From the NCBI GenBank assembly GCA_902475285.1, contig CABRZA010000019.1, positions 1 to 22,414 on the forward strand: DNA of 22,414 nt. Reading direction: 5' to 3'. The DNA comes from an uncultured Porphyromonadaceae bacterium. Its GTDB lineage: Bacteria; Bacteroidota; Bacteroidia; Bacteroidales; Muribaculaceae. The notes under the pieces were generated by a model. The model was not told the DNA's origin. It worked only from the letters and a program-made list of their open reading frames with translations, and did not search any database. This document shows, in pieces, positions 6,756-13,905 of this stretch (positions are counted from its first letter, which is position 1; each line of letters opens with the position of its first letter). The position numbers and the translations under genes were made by a program.

Positions 6756-8954
6756 TTATTTAAGTTTTGCGAGCTCCTGGGGGCGGCCGACGAGCCAGAG
6801 GATGTCGCCGGGCTCGAAGACGAGGTCGGGCCGGGAGTCGATGTGCTCCTCTCCACGGTCGACGGCCACTACGAGAGCGTTGTAGTTGTCGCGGAGGGAT
6901 GCCGATTGGGGAGTTTTTCCGCATAGAGGCGATCGCGGGCCGAGGAGTATGCTTGTGAGCTTAATCTGTGAAGGGTCGGGTGCGTTGTCGGGCACCGGAA
7001 GCGAGGCCTCGACGTGAGGCAGCATGTCTTCGATTTGCTCGTCGGTGCCTATCACGCAGAGTATGTCGGCGGGGTAGACGCGTGTGCGTCCGTTTGGTAT
7101 GGGGATGTACTGGTGTCCGCGCTGAATTCCGACGACGTTGACTCCGTAGCGGCGGCGAATGTTTGAGTCCATGAGGCGTTCGCCTACGAAATCGCAACCG
7201 TTGCCTACTGTCATGAATGCCTGGTGCAGGTCGTGGACGACGGCGTTCTTCTTGCCCGAGCGACGGAGTTCGCGCTCGTTCAGGTTGTCGATGAATCGCG
7301 TTTCGATTCGGCTCATGCTTCGGCGCAGGCGCTTGCTGAAGAACATGCCCATGAGGACGATGACCGAAATTACCACGACGATGCCGGCGCTCGAGGAGTA
7401 AAGGTCGCTTACGGCCTTTACGACGAAAACGAGGGCTATAAGGACTCGGAATATCATCATTACGGCGAGCGGAATGCGTCCGGTGGCAGCGATGTCGTCG
7501 CGGCGGCCACCGTTGAGTGGCATAATGAGTGACAGTAGGAACGGCGACATTGCACCGAGTGTAATGACCACGCCTGCGAGGCGGCTCCAAGTTCCGGCCC
7601 ACGTTTCGAGCCAAGGTACGAGGTAGAGATTCGACACTATGTCGATTGCGAGGAGCACTGCTGAGAAGAGGGCTGTGCGCCAGAGGTATCGTTTGAGGAC
7701 GCGACCCCATGGCCGTCCGGCGGCCTCGCTTCGGTCGGCCTCCTTATGGTAGCGGTCGATTAGGAAGTGTAGGCGTCGGGGGAGGTGACGCTCGACGAAC
7801 TCGTAGGCCGGCGTCGACATCTTGATGAAGTAAGGGGTGGTGAATGTTGTGATGACCGAAACGGCCACTACGATTGGGTATATTGTGTTGTCGAGTACGC
7901 CGAGCGACATTCCCAGTGTTGCGATGATGAATGCGAACTCGCCTATCTGGGTAAGAGAGAAGCCGGACTGTATGGCCACTCGGAGGCTCTGGCCTGTGAC
8001 GAGCATGCCGGCGGTGCCGAAGACGATCATTCCGACAATCACGACGGCAGAGAGGAGGAGTATTGGCGCCCAGTACTGCGCGAGGATGTGTGGCTGCACC
8101 ATCATGCCCACGGATATGAAGAATACTGCGCCGAAGAGGTCTTTGACGGGCGTTACGACGGTTTCGATACGTTCGGCGTAGCTCGTACCGGCGAGGATTG
8201 AGCCCATGACGAAAGCGCCGAGTGCGAGGGAGAATCCGCAGTATACCGAGAAGACGGCCATTCCGAGGCATAGTCCCATGGATACCACCAGTAGCGTCTC
8301 GCCGTTTAGGAAGCGGCGTATTGCGCCCAGGAGCGACGGCAGGAGATATACTCCCACCACGAACCATATTATGAGGAAGAATACGAGTTTGCCGACGCTG
8401 TAAAGGAGCTGGGAGCCTTCGACGCTTTTGTTGATGGCGATGGATGAAAGGAGGACCATCATGAGGACTGCGAAGAGGTCTTCGACGATTAGGACTGCGA
8501 GGACGAGTGAAGCGAACTTCTTCTGCCTGAGGCCCATGTCGGTGAAGGCTTTTATGATGATGGTGGTGGATGACATAGAGAGCATTCCGCCGAGGAAGAG
8601 GCAGTTTATTTCGTTGAAATGGAGGATGTGGCCCACTGCGAATCCGGCGCACATCATTCCGGCGACGATGATGAGGGCAGTGACGACGGCGGAGCCGCCG
8701 GAGTTGAGGAGCTTGCGGAAGCTGAACTCGAGGCCGAGCGAGAATAGGAGTACGACGATGCCTATCTGGGCCCAGAAGTCGATGTTGGCCTCGGTTGTGA
8801 CCGAAGGGAGGTACTCGAAGTGGGGGCTGGCGAGGAATCCGGCCACGATGTAGCCGAGCACAACCGGCTGCTTTATCCACTTGAACAGAACTGTGACGAC
8901 TGCTCCGAGGAGGAGGATGAAAGCTAAATCGGTGATGAGGCCTTCGATGTTCAT
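6756..8954 (-). CDS. CPA2 (Kef-type) cation:proton antiporter with two TrkA-C domains
   Basis: A 732-residue membrane protein. The first about 400 residues are the CPA2 fold, with LGYIVAGFLASP, a VVLLFSLGLEFSF helix, GGMLSMSSTTIIIK, VLIVEDLFAV (acidic pair in the transport core) and FSLTQIGEFAFIIATLG. A second hydrophobic block of about four spans lies at roughly residues 425-570. Two TrkA-C (RCK C-terminal) domains follow, at about 590-650 and 665-730 (GVNVVGIQRG...; NALVVAVDRGE...PGDILWLVG). No nucleotide-binding TrkA-N domain is visible, unlike KefB/KefC. Predicted role is K+ or Na+ efflux in exchange for protons across the inner membrane, possibly gated by a ligand of the RCK_C domains; the ion is not decided by sequence. 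It follows the mgtC gene by 16 bases. Confidence 0.92.
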   Translation of the reverse strand: MNIEGLITDLAFILLLGAVVTVLFKWIKQPVVLGYIVAGFLASPHFEYLPSVTTEANIDFWAQIGIVVLLFSLGLEFSFRKLLNSGGSAVVTALIIVAGMMCAGFAVGHILHFNEINCLFLGGMLSMSSTTIIIKAFTDMGLRQKKFASLVLAVLIVEDLFAVLMMVLLSSIAINKSVEGSQLLYSVGKLVFFLIIWFVVGVYLLPSLLGAIRRFLNGETLLVVSMGLCLGMAVFSVYCGFSLALGAFVMGSILAGTSYAERIETVVTPVKDLFGAVFFISVGMMVQPHILAQYWAPILLLSAVVIVGMIVFGTAGMLVTGQSLRVAIQSGFSLTQIGEFAFIIATLGMSLGVLDNTIYPIVVAVSVITTFTTPYFIKMSTPAYEFVERHLPRRLHFLIDRYHKEADRSEAAGRPWGRVLKRYLWRTALFSAVLLAIDIVSNLYLVPWLETWAGTWSRLAGVVITLGAMSPFLLSLIMPLNGGRRDDIAATGRIPLAVMMIFRVLIALVFVVKAVSDLYSSSAGIVVVISVIVLMGMFFSKRLRRSMSRIETRFIDNLNERELRRSGKKNAVVHDLHQAFMTVGNGCDFVGERLMDSNIRRRYGVNVVGIQRGHQYIPIPNGRTRVYPADILCVIGTDEQIEDMLPHVEASLPVPDNAPDPSQIKLTSILLGPRSPLCGKTPQSASLRDNYNALVVAVDRGEEHIDSRPDLVFEPGDILWLVGRPQELAKLK

Positions 8955-8970
8955 TTTCTAATGTGCTTGC

Positions 8971-9693
8971 TCAGATGCTGAGCTGATTGGCAAGGGAGAT
9001 TGATTTTGTGGGGTGTAGGCTCTCGAACTGAGAGAAGAGCTTTATGTAGTCGGTGGTCTCGCGGACGAGGACAATGAGGTTTAGTCGCGTCTCGCCGGCG
9101 TCGAAGTCGTAGTCGACGTAGAATGTCTGGAGGTGTATGTTGTGACGGTGGAGTACGGACTTGTAGTCGGCTATGTCTTTGAGTATTACGGCTGTGCGTA
9201 TTCTAATGATTCTCGACTCTGAGCCACGGCTCACGCGGTGCTCGATTCGTTCGAGCTGGACGAGGATGAATAGGATAAGGATGGATGCGATGCAGGACAG
9301 GACGTACATGCCCACTCCAACGGCCATGCCAATGATAGCCACCATCCATATGCCGGCGGCAGTGGTTAGGCCACGGACTGAGCCTTTCATCTGTATGATT
9401 GCGCCAGCGCCGAGGAAGCCAATGCCAGTAATGACCTGTGCGGCGATTCGTCCCGGGTCGCCGTTTTTGAGGCCCATGTATTCCTGAGGGACGTAAATGC
9501 TCAGGATCATTGCGAGTGTAGCTCCCATGGCAATGAGGGAGAATGTTCGGACGCCTGCCGACTGCCCCTTGCGCTTTCGCTCGTATCCGACGACGGCTCC
9601 GAGCAGCATGCTGAGCACGAGCTTGTAGACGGCGCCTACGGTGTTGACCTCAATGGCGTTGATTTGCTGGTATATTTCCTGGAAGATGCCCAT
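8971..9693 (-). CDS. MgtC/SapB family inner-membrane protein
   Basis: A 240-residue protein with five predicted spans in the first about 150 residues and a soluble C-terminal domain. MgtC-family motifs are LLGAVVGYERKRKGQSAGVRT, VITGIGFLGAGAI and GLTTAAGIWMVAIIGMAVG. The tail (about 160-240) resembles an ACT-like domain found in many members. In pathogens MgtC supports survival in low Mg2+ and acid and modulates the F1Fo ATPase; in ordinary bacteria the role is less clear. Its ATG shares one base with the TGA of the coiled-coil gene (TGATG), so translation is probably coupled. The antiporter gene follows by 16 bases, suggesting shared work in ion homeostasis. Confidence 0.93.
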   Translation of the reverse strand: MGIFQEIYQQINAIEVNTVGAVYKLVLSMLLGAVVGYERKRKGQSAGVRTFSLIAMGATLAMILSIYVPQEYMGLKNGDPGRIAAQVITGIGFLGAGAIIQMKGSVRGLTTAAGIWMVAIIGMAVGVGMYVLSCIASILILFILVQLERIEHRVSRGSESRIIRIRTAVILKDIADYKSVLHRHNIHLQTFYVDYDFDAGETRLNLIVLVRETTDYIKLFSQFESLHPTKSISLANQLSI

Positions 9694-10637
9694 CAGCGGA
9701 GGTTGAACTGGCGCGATATTAGGCGGAAGTTGTCGGCGAAGAGCTCTACGGTGTAGTCGCCGGCGATTAGTGGCATGTTGACGTCCCAGTAGATTGTGAC
9801 GCCTCCGATTTCCTCACCGGCGTACTCGACGGTCTTTCGGGCGGAATATTCCACGTTGCCGCCCTCGAATGGGAATGTGCCACCGTTGCCCAGGAGCTGG
9901 CCCGAGGGCGATATGAGGCGGAGGTATATGGTTTTTTCGCCTACGGGTGTTGAGTTGTTCTGCGGTATTGTGAATGTGACGCGGAGCTGCGTTGCCTTGG
10001 TGACTTTTTTCTCGGTCTTTCCTTTCTTGTTGAGCGGGGTGAGTGATAGGCCGGTGACGTTGAGCTTTTCGGCGAGGGTCATGCGTTCGCTGAGCTCTTC
10101 GTTGCGGCGGGTGGTTTCGTTGACGCGGCTTTCGAGGCGCGTGTTCTTTTCCTTAATCTCCTGATTTTCGGTGCGGAGCTGCTGGTTTTCTTTGTTGAGG
10201 CGGTCGATTTCCTCCACATAGTGTCGTAGGAGTGCCCGTAGGGTGTCGATTTCGCCGCGGAGCTTTGCTATCTCGGCGGCACTCTTGCGCTGCTGGCTTG
10301 TGAGTTCCTGCTGGAGTTTTTCGACCTGGAGGCGTGCGGCTTCGTATTTGTTTTCGAGCTCGCGCTTGACGGAGTCGTCGGTAATGAAGCGGCGCGAGTT
10401 TTCGAACTGTTCGAATTCTTCGTTGAGGTCGTTGTACTCCTGCTCGAGCTGCTGCTGAGCAATGTCGAGCTGGTACTGCTCGAGTTCGGCTTCCTTGGCC
10501 TGGGCCTTTCGCATCTGAGTTACGGCAAAGAATACGAGTGCTCCCACCACAACAGCGATTATGGCGAGGGCTGCGACTATCATTTTCCGGTTGCCCGACG
10601 AAGCAGGCTGCCGGCCGGAGTTTGCTTCTTGACTCAT
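9693..10637 (-). CDS. Membrane-anchored coiled-coil protein with C-terminal beta domain, unknown
   Basis: A 314-residue protein. A short polar N terminus ending in NRK precedes one transmembrane span (about residues 18-42). Then comes a long charged heptad-rich coiled coil (about 45-195), rich in E, Q, K, L and R, with a second half typical of parallel coils (ENQQLRTENQEIKEKNTRL). The last about 100 residues form a beta-rich domain with several aromatic and glycine-rich strands (TIYLRLISPSGQLLG; TIYWDVNMPLIAGDY). Topology suggests the coil and beta domain are periplasmic. I do not recognise a named family, but the architecture resembles conserved Bacteroidota hypothetical proteins. It is first in the unit, directly behind a promoter, and coupled to mgtC. 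Confidence 0.85.
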   Translation of the reverse strand: MSQEANSGRQPASSGNRKMIVAALAIIAVVVGALVFFAVTQMRKAQAKEAELEQYQLDIAQQQLEQEYNDLNEEFEQFENSRRFITDDSVKRELENKYEAARLQVEKLQQELTSQQRKSAAEIAKLRGEIDTLRALLRHYVEEIDRLNKENQQLRTENQEIKEKNTRLESRVNETTRRNEELSERMTLAEKLNVTGLSLTPLNKKGKTEKKVTKATQLRVTFTIPQNNSTPVGEKTIYLRLISPSGQLLGNGGTFPFEGGNVEYSARKTVEYAGEEIGGVTIYWDVNMPLIAGDYTVELFADNFRLISRQFNLR

Positions 10638-10667
10638 AAGTTACGGTGTTGGTATGTTTTATCAAGA

Positions 10668-10698
10668 CAAAATTATGAAAAAACTTTCATACGGCAAA
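10668..10698 (-). promoter_or_regulatory. Bacteroidota-type promoter for the coiled-coil/mgtC/antiporter unit
   Basis: On the minus strand TTTG (10695-10698), a 19-base spacer and TAATTTTG (10668-10675) match the -33/-7 consensus. The -7 box lies 30 bases before the ATG of the coiled-coil gene. No other good promoter is seen before the terminator at 3.5 kb, so this may drive six genes. Confidence 0.72.
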
Positions 10699-10704
10699 AC
10701 ATTT

Positions 10705-10790
10705 GATTAGGTCAAAAGCCATGGTGATAGGGTATGAGGTTTTGGCTGATTAAGTCAAAGGTCATAGTTATGAGCTATTGGGTTTTGACT
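10705..10790. repeat. Two tandem 43-bp imperfect repeats with inverted TTTGACT-like half-sites
   Basis: Copy 1 is 10705-10747 and copy 2 is 10748-10790; by eye about 32-33 of 43 positions match. Each unit begins gatta(g/a)gtcaaa and ends gttttg(g/a)ct. The four half-sites (near 10711-10716, 10741-10747, 10753-10759 and 10784-10790) alternate in orientation. Copy 2 has a perfect 7-bp inverted pair, agtcaaa/tttgact. The block lies just upstream of the promoter at 10668-10698 and downstream of the DUF695 stop. It looks like an operator array or a pair of small hairpins. Confidence 0.7.
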
Positions 10791-10809
10791 CAGCGTGTTT
10801 TGTCGCGCT

Positions 10810-11274
10810 TTATACGTCGTCGGTGAGGGCGTCGAGGGATAGGCCGGCGGGGTTGCACTCGGCTATCATTTCGTCGTAGGCGGCCCATTGGGGGTCGTTT
10901 TCGGCGTAGATTTTGAGGGGGAGGAGGGGGAAGGGAGCGAGGGTGGCGTTGAGGAAGCGGCCGAAGATGTCGGTGCTGAAAGTGTAGAACACCCAAGTGC
11001 GTTCGCCTTCGCCGGTGAATATGCCGGTGAGGATGGCGGTGTTCTTTCCTCGGAGGTCTTTGAGGAATGCGTCGGTGACCTGCTCGAGGAGCTGGGCGTC
11101 GGCGTCGGCGGGGAATCCCAGGGGCCCGTCGGGGGTGTATGGCATGGTTATCTCGATGCGAATGGCGTACTTAGGCTTTGAGCGGAATTTGGCCACGTCG
11201 GTGCGTCCGGTGACAATTACGGTGTTTCCGCTGTCGCCGCATGCGGGGATTGTAAACCAGTTGTCCATAAGCAT
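10810..11274 (-). CDS. DUF695 domain-containing protein
   Basis: A 154-residue cytoplasmic-looking protein without signal peptide or membrane spans. The sequence fits the DUF695 family: DNWFTIPACGDSGNTVIVTGR at the N terminus, an IRIEITMPY strand, TGIFTGEGERTWVFYT in the middle and a LKIYAENDPQWAAYDEM segment near the C terminus. The family has no established function; some members lie beside regulator-of-RNase-E-like (RraB) domains, which is suggestive only. ATGs at 11274 and 11268 are both possible starts. It begins about 27 bases after the 3' end of rnpB, leaving no room for a normal promoter, so it may depend on read-through from rnpB or lpxA. It ends before the tandem repeats. Confidence 0.85.
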   Translation of the reverse strand: MLMDNWFTIPACGDSGNTVIVTGRTDVAKFRSKPKYAIRIEITMPYTPDGPLGFPADADAQLLEQVTDAFLKDLRGKNTAILTGIFTGEGERTWVFYTFSTDIFGRFLNATLAPFPLLPLKIYAENDPQWAAYDEMIAECNPAGLSLDALTDDV

Positions 11275-11287
11275 TGAGTGTTGGAGG

Positions 11288-11300
11288 TTTAAAAGAAAAA
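11288..11300 (-). terminator. T-rich tract after rnpB (possible terminator)
   Basis: The minus strand directly after the rnpB P1 helix reads TTTTTTCTTTTAAA. The 13-bp P1 helix ends immediately before the T run, but its partner strand is about 370 bases away, so an efficient intrinsic terminator is not certain. The tract may be leaky, which would let DUF695 be transcribed. Confidence 0.4.
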
Positions 11301-11681
11301 AGCATGGTCGGGGTGTAAGCCGGGTTATGTACGGCGGGCACTGTCGCGAGAGCGAGCCACCACGCCGCGTCCGTCATTTATCTGGCCCGCGGGCCTTGAG
11401 CAGTCTACCCCCCGGCAATGGACGAGCAGCCCTTAGATGCCGGTATACTTGACCTTGCAACCCATAAGATGTGCGGCATGCCATGTCGCCGTGGCACCCG
11501 GTGAGCTCTTGCCTCACCTTTTCACCCTTGCCTCCGCCGGTAGGGCGAAGGCGGTTGTTTTCTGTCACATTGTCTCTACCGTTGCCGATAGCTGTCGGTT
11601 AGACAGTATGGTGCTCTGTGTTGCCCGGACTTTCCTCACGCCCTTTACGAGAAGGCGCGCGACGGACTCCCCGGCCATGCT
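11301..11681 (-). ncRNA. rnpB: RNase P RNA component (class A)
   Basis: Catalytic RNA of RNase P, which removes 5' leaders from pre-tRNAs. Conserved blocks read on the minus strand are GAGGAAAGTCCGGGC (11623-11637), the ACAGAAAAC region near 11555-11566, CCAGATAAATGACGG (11371-11385) and ACATAACCCGGCTTA near the 3' end. The two ends pair as P1 over 13 bases with one wobble (11669-11681 with 11301-11313), which sets the boundaries at about 381 nucleotides. It starts 31 bases after lpxA, and I see no strong promoter of its own in that gap. Reading frames within it on either strand are spurious. Ends are accurate to a few bases. Confidence 0.96.
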
Positions 11682-11712
11682 AATAAGTAACTTTTGCGAG
11701 TTCTTAATTGTT

Positions 11713-12498
11713 TTATTTTTCAACGCCTGCGTATCCTCGGAGGATTCCGCGCTCGGATGAGCGGACGAAGCTTACGATTGCGTCGCGCTCGGGAGTGGCG
11801 GGGAGCTTGGCTTCGATTTCGGCGAGGGCGTCGGCTATGCCGAGGTCGCTGAAATATAGTATGCGGTATGCTTCCTGGATGAGTTCGATGGTTTCGGTGG
11901 AGAAACCGCGTCGGCGGAGGCCTATGGTGTTGATGCCGGTGAAGCTGATGGGCTCGCGGGCAGCACGGATGAAGGGGGGTATGTCCTTGTTGACCAAGGC
12001 GCCGCCCTGCATCATGATGTGGGAGCCTATGTGGCAGAACTGGTGAATGAGGCTTCCGCCGCCGATAACGGCGAAGTCGTCGACCACCACTTCGCCGGCG
12101 AGCTGGCTGGCGTTGCTGATTATGACGTTGTTGCCCACCACGCAGTCGTGCGCCACATGGCTGTAAGCCATAATGAGGGTGTTGGAGCCCACGCGTGTGA
12201 AGCCCTTGGAGGCGGTTCCGCGGTTTACGGTGACGCACTCTCGGAGGGTGGTGTTGTCGCCGATAATTGCGAGGGTGTCTTCGCCTCGGAACTTGAGGTC
12301 CTGTGGTATTGCACCCACGACGGCACCCGGGAATATGGTGCAGCCGGCGCCTATGCGCGAGCCTTCGAGTATTGTGACGTTGGAACCTATCTTGGTTCCG
12401 GGGCCAATTTCGACGTTGGATGCGATGGTGGTGAAGGGGCCGACGGTCACGTCGTCGGCGAGGCGTGCGTCGGGGTTTATGTAGACCGGATATTGCAT
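11713..12498 (-). CDS. lpxA: UDP-N-acetylglucosamine O-acyltransferase
   Basis: First enzyme of lipid A synthesis, transferring a 3-hydroxyacyl chain from ACP to UDP-GlcNAc. The first about 190 residues are left-handed beta-helix hexapeptide repeats. The catalytic histidine is in SHVAHDC (H117, matching E. coli H125). GAIPQDLKF and the VNRGT segment fit the substrate site. The C-terminal helical part is GLRRRGFSTETI onward. The 261-residue length is normal. It starts 3 bases after the stop of lpxC-fabZ, so it is cotranscribed with it. In proteobacteria lpxB would follow; here rnpB does. Confidence 0.96.
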   Translation of the reverse strand: MQYPVYINPDARLADDVTVGPFTTIASNVEIGPGTKIGSNVTILEGSRIGAGCTIFPGAVVGAIPQDLKFRGEDTLAIIGDNTTLRECVTVNRGTASKGFTRVGSNTLIMAYSHVAHDCVVGNNVIISNASQLAGEVVVDDFAVIGGGSLIHQFCHIGSHIMMQGGALVNKDIPPFIRAAREPISFTGINTIGLRRRGFSTETIELIQEAYRILYFSDLGIADALAEIEAKLPATPERDAIVSFVRSSERGILRGYAGVEK

Positions 12499-12501
12499 TG
12501 G

Positions 12502-13884
12502 TTACTTGTTCTTTACAATCTGAGCCATGAACTCGCACTCACACACCACTTTTTCGCCCACGAAGGCGCGTCCTTTCATCACTGCCATGCCTCGGCGGAG
12601 GGGCGTCATGAAGGATACGTGGAAGAGGAGTGTGTCGCCGGGGACGACTTTCTGGCGGAACTTCACGTTGTCGATTTTCATGAAGTAAGTGGAGTAGCGT
12701 TCGGGGTCGTCGACGGTGCTGAGCACGAGTAGGCCGCCTGTCTGTGCCATTGCTTCGACGAGGAGGACGCCGGGCATGACGGGTTCCTGGGGGAAGTGGC
12801 CCTGGAAGAAGGGTTCGTTGGTGGTTACGTTCTTCACGCCGACGATGTAGTTGTCGGTCTTGTCGATGACCTTGTCGACGAGGAGGAAGGGGTAGCGGTG
12901 TGGCAGTGCGTGGCGGATGGCGTTGTTGTCCATCAGCGGCTCGATGTTTGGGTTGTAGTATGGAGCCTGAATTTCCTGGCGCTTTATGTCGGAGCGGAGG
13001 GCCTTCGCGAGCTGGGCGTTGATGGTGTGGCCGGGCTTTGTGGCGATGATGCGTCCTTTTAGTGGCCGGCCTATGAGAGCGATGTCGCCGATGAGGTCCA
13101 TTAGCTTGTGGCGGGCGGGCTCGTTGGGGGCTATGAGTGGCGTTGAGCTAATGATGCCGAACTCCTTGGCGTTGTGGTGGGGAACTCCCATGATGTCGGC
13201 CAGGTGGTCGAGCTCTTCCTGGGTCTTCTCGTTCTCGTATATTACCACGGCGTTGTCGAGGTCGCCGCCCTTTATGAGTCCGGCCTGGACGAGGTGCTCA
13301 ATCTCACGGACGAAGACGAAGGTGCGTGCCCACGACACTTCCTCGCCGAAGTCGGCCATGTGGTCGAGAGTGGCGTACTGGTTGGCGAGGACTTCGCTTT
13401 CGAAGTTTACCTTTACGTCGACGCTGAACTCGTCGTCGGGGAGTAGCATGAGCTTGGAGCCGGTGGCGGGGTCGACTACCTCGACCTTGTGCTTGACGTA
13501 GTAGAAGTCCTTGTCGGCTACCTGCTCGACGATGCCTGTGGCCTGTATTGCTTCGAAGAAGGGTTTTGCGGAGCCGTCGAGGATTGGTATCTCTGGGCCG
13601 TCGACGCGGATGAGGCAGTTGTCGATGCCTGAGGCGTAGAGGGCTGCCATTGCGTGCTCGATTGTGCTGACCGTTACGTCGCCCTTGCCTATTACGGTGC
13701 CTCGGTGAGTGGCCACTACGTTTTCGGCCACTGCGTCGATTGTGGGCTGGCCTTCGAGGTCGATTCGCTGTATTTTGTATCCGTGGTTGTCGGGAGCGGG
13801 GCAGAAGGTGGCTGTGAGGTGTCCGCCGGTGTGGAGGCCTTTGCCTTCTACGGTGAACTCGCCGTTGAGAGTAGTTTGCTTCAT
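12502..13884 (-). CDS. lpxC-fabZ: Fused UDP-3-O-acyl-GlcNAc deacetylase / 3-hydroxyacyl-ACP dehydratase
   Basis: A 460-residue bifunctional enzyme. Residues about 1-305 are LpxC, the zinc deacetylase and committed step of lipid A. The zinc ligands are H77 (IEHAMAAL), H259 and D263 (RHKLMDLIGD), with catalytic-region E76 and H286 (KPGHTINA). Residues about 315-460 are FabZ, the hotdog-fold dehydratase of fatty acid elongation, with the active histidine in GHFPQEPVMPG (H363) and glutamate in LLVEAMAQ (E377). The fusion is well known in Bacteroidota and is a taxonomic marker. It probably balances lipid A and phospholipid supply, since both branches use 3-hydroxyacyl-ACP. It lies 21 bases after lpxD and 3 before lpxA. 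Confidence 0.97.
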   Translation of the reverse strand: MKQTTLNGEFTVEGKGLHTGGHLTATFCPAPDNHGYKIQRIDLEGQPTIDAVAENVVATHRGTVIGKGDVTVSTIEHAMAALYASGIDNCLIRVDGPEIPILDGSAKPFFEAIQATGIVEQVADKDFYYVKHKVEVVDPATGSKLMLLPDDEFSVDVKVNFESEVLANQYATLDHMADFGEEVSWARTFVFVREIEHLVQAGLIKGGDLDNAVVIYENEKTQEELDHLADIMGVPHHNAKEFGIISSTPLIAPNEPARHKLMDLIGDIALIGRPLKGRIIATKPGHTINAQLAKALRSDIKRQEIQAPYYNPNIEPLMDNNAIRHALPHRYPFLLVDKVIDKTDNYIVGVKNVTTNEPFFQGHFPQEPVMPGVLLVEAMAQTGGLLVLSTVDDPERYSTYFMKIDNVKFRQKVVPGDTLLFHVSFMTPLRRGMAVMKGRAFVGEKVVCECEFMAQIVKNK

Positions 13885-13905
13885 CGCTGAATATGAGGGG
13901 TGTTG

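Noticed and set aside
11374..11760. Reading frames on both strands across the rnpB region
   Set aside because: The region is fully explained by conserved RNase P RNA blocks and a P1 pairing of the ends.
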